From the NCBI GenBank assembly GCA_964504335.1, contig CAZDET010000044.1, positions 1 through 43,238 of the forward strand: DNA of 43,238 nt, read 5' to 3'. The notes beneath the pieces are model-generated. The model was not told the origin of the DNA. It was given only the letters and a program-made list of their open reading frames with translations, and made no database searches. A program made the position numbers and the translations under genes. Positions within the stretch are counted from its first letter, which is position 1. Every line of letters starts with the position of its first letter. The DNA comes from CAZDET01 sp964504335 (GTDB lineage: Bacteria > Bacteroidota > Bacteroidia > Chitinophagales > Saprospiraceae). Below, piece after piece: positions 1 through 6,761 of the stretch.

Positions 1-1
1 C

Positions 2-172
2 GATCATTTTTCCTTGCAGGAAGATCAGATTAATCCCGCATCTCCCATTGGCGAGGTGACGGTTAAGCTATTATTGTTCAACCATCCAGATCGTGTGCTC
101 GAACGTCAGTTATTAATCAAGGCGGGCCGCTATCCGCATGCAGTAGCTTCGAGTATGATGAATGGTGACTAG
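2..172 (+). CDS. C-terminal fragment of an unknown protein (5' end outside window)
   Basis: One frame stays open from the left edge and ends at a TAG at 170-172, giving about 56 residues with ordinary protein-like composition, including the stretch IGEVTVKLLLFNHPD. I recognise no motif and cannot assign a family. The fragment ends 381 bases before the nuclease gene and may belong to a different unit. It could also be a chance open frame, since only 56 codons are visible and there is no start to judge. Confidence 0.35.
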   Translation, partial: DHFSLQEDQINPASPIGEVTVKLLLFNHPDRVLERQLLIKAGRYPHAVASSMMNGD

Positions 173-553
173 GTATATGTGTTCGCAATAGGTGTAATGC
201 CTCTGGCATACTCAAATGAAGTAGTCGTTCCAGCGATACCTATTGTCGGTTTTATTGTCGTTTTATTTTGATAAGTTGTGATCGATGCTGAGAGGTAATC
301 TAGTTAAGTGATTGATTAACAGAAAAATCAATCTGCCACTATCTATTATCGGAGTGTCAGTATTTACGAAAGCTCGATCCCACCTGGGGCTACTAGTTTT
401 TTCTTACCTGGCAGTTGGTCGATTTACTCAAAAGAGGAGGTAGGTAATTCGCTTCAAATCTGAAAACAATCTGGTTAGTGAAACCAACGTATTCAAACAA
501 AATTGATTATTTTTGAGTGAAATGTATATTACAACACTTCCAATTGTTGGGAA
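173..553. other. A/T-rich non-coding stretch
   Basis: This 381-base interval has no convincing reading frame. It is visibly richer in A and T than most of the window and runs into the equally A/T-rich nuclease gene. The only signal I can point to is a -7-like box near its right end. I see no tRNA, terminal inverted repeat or terminator. Confidence 0.6.
508..515 (+). promoter_or_regulatory. Candidate Bacteroidota -7 box for the Rpn gene
   Basis: TATTTTTG matches TAnnTTTG exactly and lies 38 bases before the ATG of the nuclease gene. There is no clear TTTG at the -33 position, and in such A/T-rich DNA a chance match is possible. Confidence 0.35.
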
Positions 554-1441
554 ATGAGCGAATTGGTAGACAAGTACGTAAATCCATTAACCGATTTCGG
601 CTTTAAGAAACTATTTGGCACCGAACCCAACAAAGAATTACTGATCAATTTTCTAAACCAGGTTTTACCCGAAAAGCACCAAATCAAAGAGTTGAGTTAT
701 TCCAAAACGGAGCAGCTTGGTCAGAGTGCGTTAGACAGAAAAGCGATATTTGATTTATACTGTATTGGAGAATCGGGAGAACGATTTATCGTAGAAATCC
801 AAAAAGCAAAGCAGAATTACTTTAAGGACCGCAGTGTGTATTATGCTTCCTTTCCCATCCAAGGACAATCCAGGAAAGGAGACTGGGATTTTAGATTGCA
901 GCCGGTTTATACTGTTGGCATATTAGACTTCATTTTTGATGATCACAAAGAGGAGTCTGAATTATTACACCTCATAGAGCTGAAGAATCAGCGGTGCGAA
1001 ATATTCTACGATAAGCTGAAATTTATTTACATCGAGTTGCCAAAATTCAACAAAAGCGAATCCGAATTGGATTCTCAATTTGACAAATGGATTTATGTAT
1101 TCAAACACTTATCCGAATTGCAAAATCGACCTCAGGCACTGCAAGATAGAATATTTAAGAGGCTATTTGAAGTAGCTGAGATTGCCCGATTCACTCAAGA
1201 AGAAAGAGCAGCCTACGAGGAGAGCTTAAAATACTACAGAGACATAAAAAATGTAGTCGATACTTCCCGGGAAGAAGGAAAGGAAGAAGGCAAAGAACAA
1301 GGTTTAAGAGAAGGAAAGGAACAAGGCTTGAAAGAAGGAAAAGCCATGATTGCCATAGAAATGAAAAAAAATGGAGAGCCACTGGACAAAATAGTACGAT
1401 ACACAGGGTTGAGTAGGGAGGAGATTGAAAAATTGGGATAA
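554..1441 (+). CDS. Rpn family nuclease / PD-(D/E)XK transposase-like protein
   Basis: This 295-residue protein belongs to the Rpn/PDDEXK_2 family, whose members are recombination-promoting DNA endonucleases often annotated as transposases. The start NPLTDFGFKKLFG is the family signature. The catalytic core is visible as Asp67 (IFDLYC) and the E81-x-Q83-K84 motif (VEIQKAK). The middle is helical. Residues about 237-262 are a chain of E-G-K/E-Q-G repeats, followed by a short tail containing LDKIVRYTGLSREEIEKL, typical of the family end. Composition is markedly A/T-richer than the genes from 1.5 kb onward, which suggests recent transfer. Established: Rpn proteins act in horizontal gene transfer and, in some cases, phage defence. 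Inferred: the role here. I see no terminal inverted repeats, so it does not look like an insertion sequence. Confidence 0.9.
   Translation: MSELVDKYVNPLTDFGFKKLFGTEPNKELLINFLNQVLPEKHQIKELSYSKTEQLGQSALDRKAIFDLYCIGESGERFIVEIQKAKQNYFKDRSVYYASFPIQGQSRKGDWDFRLQPVYTVGILDFIFDDHKEESELLHLIELKNQRCEIFYDKLKFIYIELPKFNKSESELDSQFDKWIYVFKHLSELQNRPQALQDRIFKRLFEVAEIARFTQEERAAYEESLKYYRDIKNVVDTSREEGKEEGKEQGLREGKEQGLKEGKAMIAIEMKKNGEPLDKIVRYTGLSREEIEKLG
1292..1339 (+). repeat. 24-base tandem repeat inside the Rpn gene
   Basis: Two adjacent 24-base units (1292-1315 and 1316-1339) differ at only a few bases and encode two copies of an E-G-K-E-Q-G-L type octapeptide. Less regular E-G-K units precede them. The unit length is a multiple of three, so a change in copy number would keep the frame. 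Confidence 0.7.
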
Positions 1442-1521
1442 CCAGAACGGTGTCTTTCCTACGAGGGCAGCCGTTTCGAGATGGCGTTTTCACCATAAAA
1501 ATCAATTATTAAAAACATACG

Positions 1522-2256
1522 ATGAAAGCATTCACCTTCCTATTCCTCTTCACCCTGCCCTGCGTCGGTATCCTCCACGCACAGCAAACCTACTCCCAGC
1601 AAGACCTGACCGGTGCCTGGGAAATCGCATACGTGGATGATGGCGGCAAACAGGTGCAGGCCGTTGTCATTGCCGCCGGGGGCTTTTACAGTTTGGTGTT
1701 CTTCGATGGGGAAGACCATAGCTTCCTGGCTACCCGGGGAGGTCTTTTTCGGGTAGATGGAAACAAGATGTACCTGGGCTACGAATTTCACACCGAAATG
1801 CCCGAAATGGTCGGGAAGGAAGAAGGGTTTGAAATTGTTTCGCTGCAAGACGATGTGCTCACCCTGGGCGAAAACGGCGGCAGCTGGAAGCGAGTAGACG
1901 ACGGCACTCCCGGCCAGCTGGCCGGTGCCTGGCTGATCAGCGGCCGCATGCGGGAGGGCGAAATCCGGCGACGCAGCACCGACGGCCCCCGAAAGACGAT
2001 GAAAATCCTCTCCGGTACCCGCTTTCAGTGGATCGCCTACAATACCGAAACCAAAGAATTCATGGGCACCGGCGGTGGCACCTACACCACCGAGGAGGGG
2101 GCGTATGTAGAAACCATCGACGTTTTTTCCCGAGACGTATCCCGGGTGGGCGCCGAGCTTCCCTTCGAATTCGAATTGATCGACGGCGAATGGCACCACA
2201 AAGGGCTGAGCAGCAAGGGGCAGCCAATTCACGAGGTTTGGACAATGCGGAAATAA
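1522..2256 (+). CDS. Secreted lipocalin-like conserved protein (DUF4488-like)
   Basis: This 244-residue protein begins with a signal peptide (MKAFTFLFLFTLPCVGILHA, cleavage near residue 20), so it is exported. The mature part holds two related beta-rich halves, each opening with a similar phrase: LTGAWEIAYVDDG near residue 29 and LAGAWLISGRMREG near 133. The second half, with KILSGTRFQWIAYN and FMGTGGGTYT, closely resembles a family common in Bacteroidota and usually labelled membrane or secreted protein with a lipocalin-like fold. No enzymatic residues stand out. Ligand binding is a guess from the fold. The next gene follows after 18 bases and is probably co-transcribed. Confidence 0.8.
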   Translation: MKAFTFLFLFTLPCVGILHAQQTYSQQDLTGAWEIAYVDDGGKQVQAVVIAAGGFYSLVFFDGEDHSFLATRGGLFRVDGNKMYLGYEFHTEMPEMVGKEEGFEIVSLQDDVLTLGENGGSWKRVDDGTPGQLAGAWLISGRMREGEIRRRSTDGPRKTMKILSGTRFQWIAYNTETKEFMGTGGGTYTTEEGAYVETIDVFSRDVSRVGAELPFEFELIDGEWHHKGLSSKGQPIHEVWTMRK

Positions 2257-2274
2257 CAAATAAAATAGGAAACA

Positions 2275-2673
2275 ATGAAAATCAGATTAATAAGTATCCC
2301 AGTTAGCGATCAGGAGGCTGCGCTGAAGTTTTATGCCGACACGCTGGGCCTTGTCAAGAAATTCGATATTCCGTTAGGAGAGGGAAATAGATGGCTTACC
2401 CTGGTATCCGGGGAAGAACCGGATGGCCCGGAAGTCTTGTTGGAGCCGGCCCCGAATCACTTTGAGCCGTCGAAAGTCTACCAAAAAGCGCTATTCGACG
2501 CGGGTCTTCCGTGCGCCCAATTTAATGTGGAGAATGCACAGGCAGCATACGAACGATTGATGGAAAAGGGAGTGGAGTTCCGTATGAAACCGACGGTGAT
2601 GGGCGGTGCGAAGGTCGCCATCTTTGACGACACTTGCGGGAATTATATCCAGCTGGTGGAGCTTCTTCAATAG
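2275..2673 (+). CDS. VOC family protein (glyoxalase/bleomycin resistance fold)
   Basis: At 132 residues this has the length of a single vicinal-oxygen-chelate protein with paired beta-alpha-beta-beta-beta modules. The first module shows the usual ISIPVSDQEAALKFYADTLG opening. The second ends in DTCGNYIQLVE, placing Glu129 at the classical C-terminal metal-ligand position. The usual N-terminal His ligand is replaced by Leu5, so the metal site may be incomplete and the substrate cannot be predicted. Close homologues are annotated as VOC or glyoxalase-like proteins of unknown role. It lies 18 bases after the secreted-protein gene on the same strand, suggesting a two-gene transcript. Confidence 0.88.
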   Translation: MKIRLISIPVSDQEAALKFYADTLGLVKKFDIPLGEGNRWLTLVSGEEPDGPEVLLEPAPNHFEPSKVYQKALFDAGLPCAQFNVENAQAAYERLMEKGVEFRMKPTVMGGAKVAIFDDTCGNYIQLVELLQ

Positions 2674-2884
2674 GCAAAAGATCACATATGAACCTGTTGG
2701 CAGCCTTATCCATGATGAGTGCCGTTTTCATGTAACGGCACCACCCTCCCTGCCCACCTTTACACGCTTCGCATTACATATTTGAATATCAAAAAAGCAA
2801 ACAATTACTATAAGTTAACGCGCACCTGATCAAACAATTTGTTTCATACCTTGCGGCGACATACGCATACTATAGAAAACAAAT

Positions 2885-4030
2885 ATGTTTGATCGAGCGA
2901 TTCTGCACCTCGACCTCGACGCCTTTTTCGCGTCGGTGGAGGTGCTGCAGAATGCGGCGCTGCGGGGCAAGCCCGTGCTGATCGGCGGGTCGAGTGCGCG
3001 GGGGGTGGTGGCCTCTTGCAGCTACGAGGCGCGCCGCTACGGCATCCACGCGGCCATGCCGATGCGGCAGGCGCTGCGACGCTGCCCGGAGGCCGTGGTG
3101 GTGCGGGGCGACGGTGAGCGCTACGCCTACTATTCGAAGTTGGTCACAGAGGTCATTGCTAGCGAAGCGCCGCTGTTTGAGAAGGCCTCCATCGATGAGT
3201 TTTACCTCGACCTCACGGGTATGGACCGCCACTTCGGAGCCTGGCAGTGGTCGCTGGAGCTGCTGCATAAAATCGAGCGGGAGACGGGCCTGCCGCTATC
3301 GATGGGGATGGCGTCGAGCAAGCTCGTGTCGAAAGTGGGGGTGCGCGTGCGCAAGCCCGCCGCCCGCCAGGTGGTGCCGGTAGGGGAGGAGCAGTCGTTT
3401 TTAGCGCCGCTGCCCGTTCGCTACCTGCCATCGGTGGGGCGCAAGACGCAGGAGCAGCTCTACCACATGGGCGTGCGGCGCATCGCCACGCTTGCGGCCA
3501 TTCCCGAACCGCTGCTCAAGCGGGCCTTCGGCAAGCACGGTACCAGCATGTGGAAAAAGGCCAACGCTATTGATACTACGCCGGTGGTGCCCTACTCGGA
3601 AGCCAAATCGATCTCGACGGAGCGCACTTTCAGCGTGGATACCATCGATGTGGCGTACGTGCGGCAGGAGTTACAGCGGATGATCACCAAACTGGCCTTC
3701 GAATTGCGCGAGCGCGGGCAGCTGACCTCCTGCATCGCCGTCAAGCTGCGCTATACGGACTTCCAGACCTTCACGCGCCAACGGCAAATCCCCTACACCG
3801 CCCTGGATACGGTGCTCCTACAATACGCATACGAGTTGTTCGATCAGCTGTTCACACGGCGGCAGCGCATCCGCCTCGTCGGCATTCGCTTCAGCGGTCT
3901 GGTGGCGGGTAGCCCGCAAATCCGCCTCTTCGAACGCACGGACCGGGAAATCCGCCTGCTCGAAACACTGGATCGATTGCGGCGGCGGTACGGAGAGGGG
4001 GTGGTGGTTTTTAGTTCTTTAAGTCTTTAA
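2885..4030 (+). CDS. dinB: DNA polymerase IV (Y-family translesion polymerase)
   Basis: This 381-residue Y-family polymerase copies damaged DNA during stress. The catalytic metal ligands are visible: Asp10 in HLDLDAFFASVE, and Asp104-Glu105 in SIDEFYLDLTG. Phe15 of the FF pair is near the steric gate that excludes ribonucleotides. SYEARRYGIHAAMP is the nucleotide-binding finger motif, LPSVGRKTQEQL the thumb helix-hairpin-helix, and the little-finger domain covers about 240-350. Near the C-terminus, QIRLF is a plausible sliding-clamp-binding motif. Length is normal for DinB. The gene stands alone, with 211 bases upstream in which I found no convincing promoter and no LexA-type operator. The last codons run into an A/T-rich repeat array that may act as the terminator. 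Confidence 0.96.
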   Translation: MFDRAILHLDLDAFFASVEVLQNAALRGKPVLIGGSSARGVVASCSYEARRYGIHAAMPMRQALRRCPEAVVVRGDGERYAYYSKLVTEVIASEAPLFEKASIDEFYLDLTGMDRHFGAWQWSLELLHKIERETGLPLSMGMASSKLVSKVGVRVRKPAARQVVPVGEEQSFLAPLPVRYLPSVGRKTQEQLYHMGVRRIATLAAIPEPLLKRAFGKHGTSMWKKANAIDTTPVVPYSEAKSISTERTFSVDTIDVAYVRQELQRMITKLAFELRERGQLTSCIAVKLRYTDFQTFTRQRQIPYTALDTVLLQYAYELFDQLFTRRQRIRLVGIRFSGLVAGSPQIRLFERTDREIRLLETLDRLRRRYGEGVVVFSSLSL

Positions 4031-4130
4031 ATATAAGTTATTTAGACCTTTATGTATTTAGTGTTTTGTGTATTTAAAAAATGCGCCTTCCAGATACCTA
4101 AAAGTCTAAAGGTTTAAAAGTCTAGCAACC
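4010..4130. repeat. A/T-rich periodic repeat array after dinB, partly inverted
   Basis: Short units related to AAAGTCTAAA recur at about 9-10 base steps. On the right (about 4098-4125) they read in the + direction (CTAAAAGTCTAAAGG). On the left (about 4010-4075) they read as the complement (TTTAGACCTTTATG). The arms can therefore fold into a long imperfect hairpin, consistent with a terminator. The dinB stop codon lies inside the left arm. Related units occur near 6720, 10290 and 34440-34560. Confidence 0.55.
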
Positions 4131-4228
4131 CCCACCATTTTCTCTAAACCTGCATCTATGATAAATAAAACTCCCTGTAACGCAGGTTGTCAAAAAAACG
4201 TATAATTGCACTAAAACAAAACGGAAAA

Positions 4229-4813
4229 ATGAAGATTGTCTTCAATCTGGTCCTCCTGGCGATTTCCGCCGTACTTGCCTACTTCCTATACAAGGGTATT
4301 CAGGAACCCATCGCCTTCAATGACGTGTATCGCGAACGCCAGGAAGCCGTCGCCAGCCGGTTGCGTGATGTGCGCACCGCTCAGGAATTGTACCGGGATA
4401 TCACCGGGCAGTTTGCGCCCAGTTTCGACACCTTAGAGTATGTCCTGCGCAACGATAACTTCCAGTTAATCAGCGCCAGTGGTGACCCGGATGACCCGAA
4501 CTTCACGGGGGAGATCGTCTATGACACCACCTACGTACCGGCCATCGATTCGGTGCAGTCGCTGGGCCTCAATCTCGAGGAACTGCGCTATGTGCCTTAC
4601 ACCAACCAACAAACCACCTTCGAGATTTCAGCCGATACGATCGAGTACCAGTCGACGACCGTACCCGTAGTAGAGGTAGGAACGCCCTTTGCTACCTTTA
4701 TGGGTAAATATGCCAGCAGGCGGTTTGCGCGCTACGATCGCAACTACGATCCCCGGAAAATGATCAAGTTTGGCGACATGAATCGACCCAACTTATCCGG
4801 TACTTGGGATTAG
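4229..4813 (+). CDS. Membrane-anchored pseudopilin-like conserved protein
   Basis: I place the start at the ATG at 4229 (MKIVFNLVLLAISAVLAYFL); an upstream in-frame TTG at 4187 would add 14 residues before the membrane segment. The 194-residue product has one N-terminal transmembrane helix (about 3-22) with the rest probably periplasmic. After the helix comes an amphipathic stretch, SRLRDVRTAQELYRDITGQF, followed by SFDTLEYVLRN. This pattern resembles the post-helix region of type II secretion or type IV pseudopilins and is shared by a conserved Bacteroidota family of unknown role. There is no prepilin peptidase site (no G-F-x4-E before the helix). It overlaps the next gene by 10 bases, so the two are probably translationally coupled. 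Confidence 0.75.
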   Translation: MKIVFNLVLLAISAVLAYFLYKGIQEPIAFNDVYRERQEAVASRLRDVRTAQELYRDITGQFAPSFDTLEYVLRNDNFQLISASGDPDDPNFTGEIVYDTTYVPAIDSVQSLGLNLEELRYVPYTNQQTTFEISADTIEYQSTTVPVVEVGTPFATFMGKYASRRFARYDRNYDPRKMIKFGDMNRPNLSGTWD

Positions 4814-5661
4814 TCAAATATCATATTATCGAACCCGCTCTGGAAGAAGCGGCATTCTCCTCCTGTAAACTGTCCATTCTGCCCGGAATGGACAGTTTCA
4901 CCTACATGATTAGCGATGAACGAGGGCGCATACTGGCCGTGCGGGCCCTCTCTTCCGATTCGATGCCCGTCCGGCAGGAGGCCGATCACCTCGATGCTTT
5001 TCTGAACGCTATCTTCGAAGAAGACACGTACATCGGCAACAAATCCTACCAGCACATCCGGGTCGGGCACCTGACGGAGCGCGTGAGCGTGGTGCCCGCG
5101 CGACTCTACACGCCCAGTGAAGCACATACCTACCTCGAACAACTGACGACCCTGGAATCCGATGCGGGCATTGCCGCCGATCGCCTCGACGAGCTCGACG
5201 TCTGCCTGGTGTACGCTACCCGGGGAGTGCTGCAACGGCGCATCGAAGAGCGCTTTCCGCTCGCGCAGCACCAACACCTTCTGACGGCCCTACTGAAAGC
5301 CTGGGCTGCCCACGCCAACGACAAGGAACGGGGTATCTACATCCACGTGCGCAACCGTAGCCTGCGGGTCGCTGCGCTGGCCGGATCGCTTTTGCAATTC
5401 GTCAATACCTTTACTTTCCTCGATGTGCGCGACTTCCTGTACTACGTGCTGCTGGCCTACGCGCAAGTCAACTGGAAGCCCAGCCAGGTGACGGCCTACG
5501 CATGCGGAGAGTTATTCGAAGATTCTGCCCTCTACGATCAGTTGATGCGCTACGTGCCGCAGGTCGTCTTTTTGAACCTGCCTACCGGAGTGGCAGAAGG
5601 GGCAGCCGTACGGGCACATCCACCTCATTTTTACTACGATTTACAGGCACTGCTCGCCTGA
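4804..5661 (+). CDS. DUF3822 family protein (predicted actin-like/ASKHA fold)
   Basis: This protein of about 285 residues belongs to DUF3822, a family found in Bacteroidota and commonly next to the rsmD gene, as here. Recognisable parts are KLSILPGMDSFTYMISDERG near the start, a strand pair with YIHVRNRSLRVAAL in the middle, and TAYACGELFEDSALYDQL near the end. The layout of two similar halves suggests an actin/hexokinase-type fold, as in PilM; that is inference. The start is uncertain: homologues align to the residues before YHIIEPAL, which leaves only a TTG at 4804 overlapping the previous stop; the first ATG (4888) would remove conserved sequence. No catalytic activity can be assigned. The next gene starts 15 bases later. 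Confidence 0.85.
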   Translation: MGLVKYHIIEPALEEAAFSSCKLSILPGMDSFTYMISDERGRILAVRALSSDSMPVRQEADHLDAFLNAIFEEDTYIGNKSYQHIRVGHLTERVSVVPARLYTPSEAHTYLEQLTTLESDAGIAADRLDELDVCLVYATRGVLQRRIEERFPLAQHQHLLTALLKAWAAHANDKERGIYIHVRNRSLRVAALAGSLLQFVNTFTFLDVRDFLYYVLLAYAQVNWKPSQVTAYACGELFEDSALYDQLMRYVPQVVFLNLPTGVAEGAAVRAHPPHFYYDLQALLA

Positions 5662-5676
5662 GCAAAGCGCTACTGC

Positions 5677-6234
5677 ATGCGGATCATTGGCGGAACATTC
5701 AAGGGGCGGCGCTTCCGTCCGCCGGCCGATAAGTGGCCCACGCGGCCGACAACCGATTTTGCCAAAGAGGGGCTGTTCAATATCCTCGTCAATCGACTCG
5801 CCTTCGAAGACATTTGCATGCTCGATCTGTTCGGGGGCACGGGTAGTCATTGCTACGAGTTCATTTCCCGCGGCTGCCGCGACGCGACCTACGTCGATAA
5901 ATTTGGACCCGCCGTCAGCTTCGTGCGTAAAACCGCCCGCGAATTGGGCATCGAAGACTATCTGCGCATCGTGCGGGCGGATGTGTTCAAATTTATCCGC
6001 TCCGATACCCGGGCATACGATTATATCTTCGCCGGACCACCCTATCCATTGCCCAACATCCCGGAAATTCCCCAACTCGTCATCGAAAGCGGCCGGCTCA
6101 CCCCCTCGGGCTTACTCGTAGTAGAACACAATCCCGACCACGATTTTAAACAACATGCCCACTATCAGGAAGAGCGAAGCTACGGGACAACGATTTTCAG
6201 TTTTTTCGGTTTCGAAATAGGTGATAAGCTGTAA
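5677..6234 (+). CDS. rsmD: RsmD family 16S rRNA (guanine-N2) methyltransferase
   Basis: RsmD uses S-adenosylmethionine to methylate G966 (E. coli numbering) of 16S rRNA during 30S assembly. The 185-residue product has the standard opening RIIGGTFKGRRF, the RNA-contacting phrase TRPTTDFAKEGLFNIL, and SAM motif I LDLFGGTGSHCYEF near residue 50. The base-binding D/N-P-P-Y/F motif is altered: it reads A-G-P-P-Y, with Gly120 in place of the expected Asp, although the rest of the fold is intact. That could reduce activity or reflect an alternative arrangement. The gene sits between the DUF3822 gene and a small secreted-protein gene with gaps of 15 and 13 bases, indicating one operon. Confidence 0.92.
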   Translation: MRIIGGTFKGRRFRPPADKWPTRPTTDFAKEGLFNILVNRLAFEDICMLDLFGGTGSHCYEFISRGCRDATYVDKFGPAVSFVRKTARELGIEDYLRIVRADVFKFIRSDTRAYDYIFAGPPYPLPNIPEIPQLVIESGRLTPSGLLVVEHNPDHDFKQHAHYQEERSYGTTIFSFFGFEIGDKL

Positions 6235-6247
6235 ACATCCCAAAGAC

Positions 6248-6703
6248 ATGACCCTTAAGTATCTGCTGTCGACCCTGATATTGCTCTTTAACCTGGTATT
6301 GCTTTCCGCCCAGCCCGAGGAACTAAACGGCCTTTGGGAAGGTACTCTTTCACAAGATGAGGGCGGATACGCGCCGCTCTACAAATTCAGCCTCTATCTG
6401 GAGGTTCGCGAAAATTATGTTAATGGGCGGTCGTTCGTGTCGGTGCTTTCGGGCGATATTAATAATGAAATGGAGGTCATGGCGCTGTGGCGAAAGGGCG
6501 ACATTCTCTTCTTCCGCGAAAATCGGGTGCTAAAAAGCAACAAGCCCGATCTGCTGGAGTGGTGCTACAAAAGTGGAGAGCTCCGCCTCATCCGGACCCT
6601 CGACGGCGAATGGCGGCTCGAAGGGCCCTGGTGGGGCGAATCGTTGGTAGGAACGTGCGTACCGGGGTTCATTCGCCTGAAAAAAGCAGTGCCAAAGGCG
6701 TGA
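6248..6703 (+). CDS. Small secreted conserved protein, unknown function
   Basis: The ATG at 6248 is preferred over an upstream GTG because it directly precedes a clean signal peptide (MTLKYLLSTLILLFNLVLLSA, cut near residue 22). The mature part of about 130 residues is rich in beta strands: GLWEGTLSQDEGGYAPLYKF near its start, then GRSFV, LEWCYKSGELRLIR, and the close LEGPWWGESLVGTCVPG. The two cysteines (in LEWCYK and VGTCVP) could form a disulfide. It looks like a conserved Bacteroidota secreted family without a described function. It starts 13 bases after rsmD and is probably the last gene of that operon. Confidence 0.72.
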   Translation: MTLKYLLSTLILLFNLVLLSAQPEELNGLWEGTLSQDEGGYAPLYKFSLYLEVRENYVNGRSFVSVLSGDINNEMEVMALWRKGDILFFRENRVLKSNKPDLLEWCYKSGELRLIRTLDGEWRLEGPWWGESLVGTCVPGFIRLKKAVPKA

Positions 6704-6717
6704 TGGAGGTTGAGTGC

Positions 6718-6760
6718 TAACGGACTAAAAACTAAAGTACTAAAAGACCAAAGTGCCAAA
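6718..6760 (+). repeat. Short CTAAA-type repeat units just before argS
   Basis: Five near-copies of an 8-9 base unit (ACTAAAAG, ACTAAAGT, ACCAAAGT and similar) occupy the intergenic space and end at the argS start codon. They resemble the arrays after dinB and between the two M16 genes. They may form part of the leader of argS. Confidence 0.5.
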
Positions 6761-6761
6761 C

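Noticed and set aside
554..1441. Insertion sequence around the nuclease gene
   Set aside because: Families of this type are often labelled transposases, but no terminal inverted repeats or target duplications were seen on either side.
1540..2259. 239-codon open frame opposite the lipocalin-like gene
   Set aside because: The + strand frame has a signal peptide and known family blocks; the minus frame has neither.
2838..2853. TTTG and TACCTTG as a possible dinB promoter
   Set aside because: The two elements are only five bases apart and the second is not a full TAnnTTTG.
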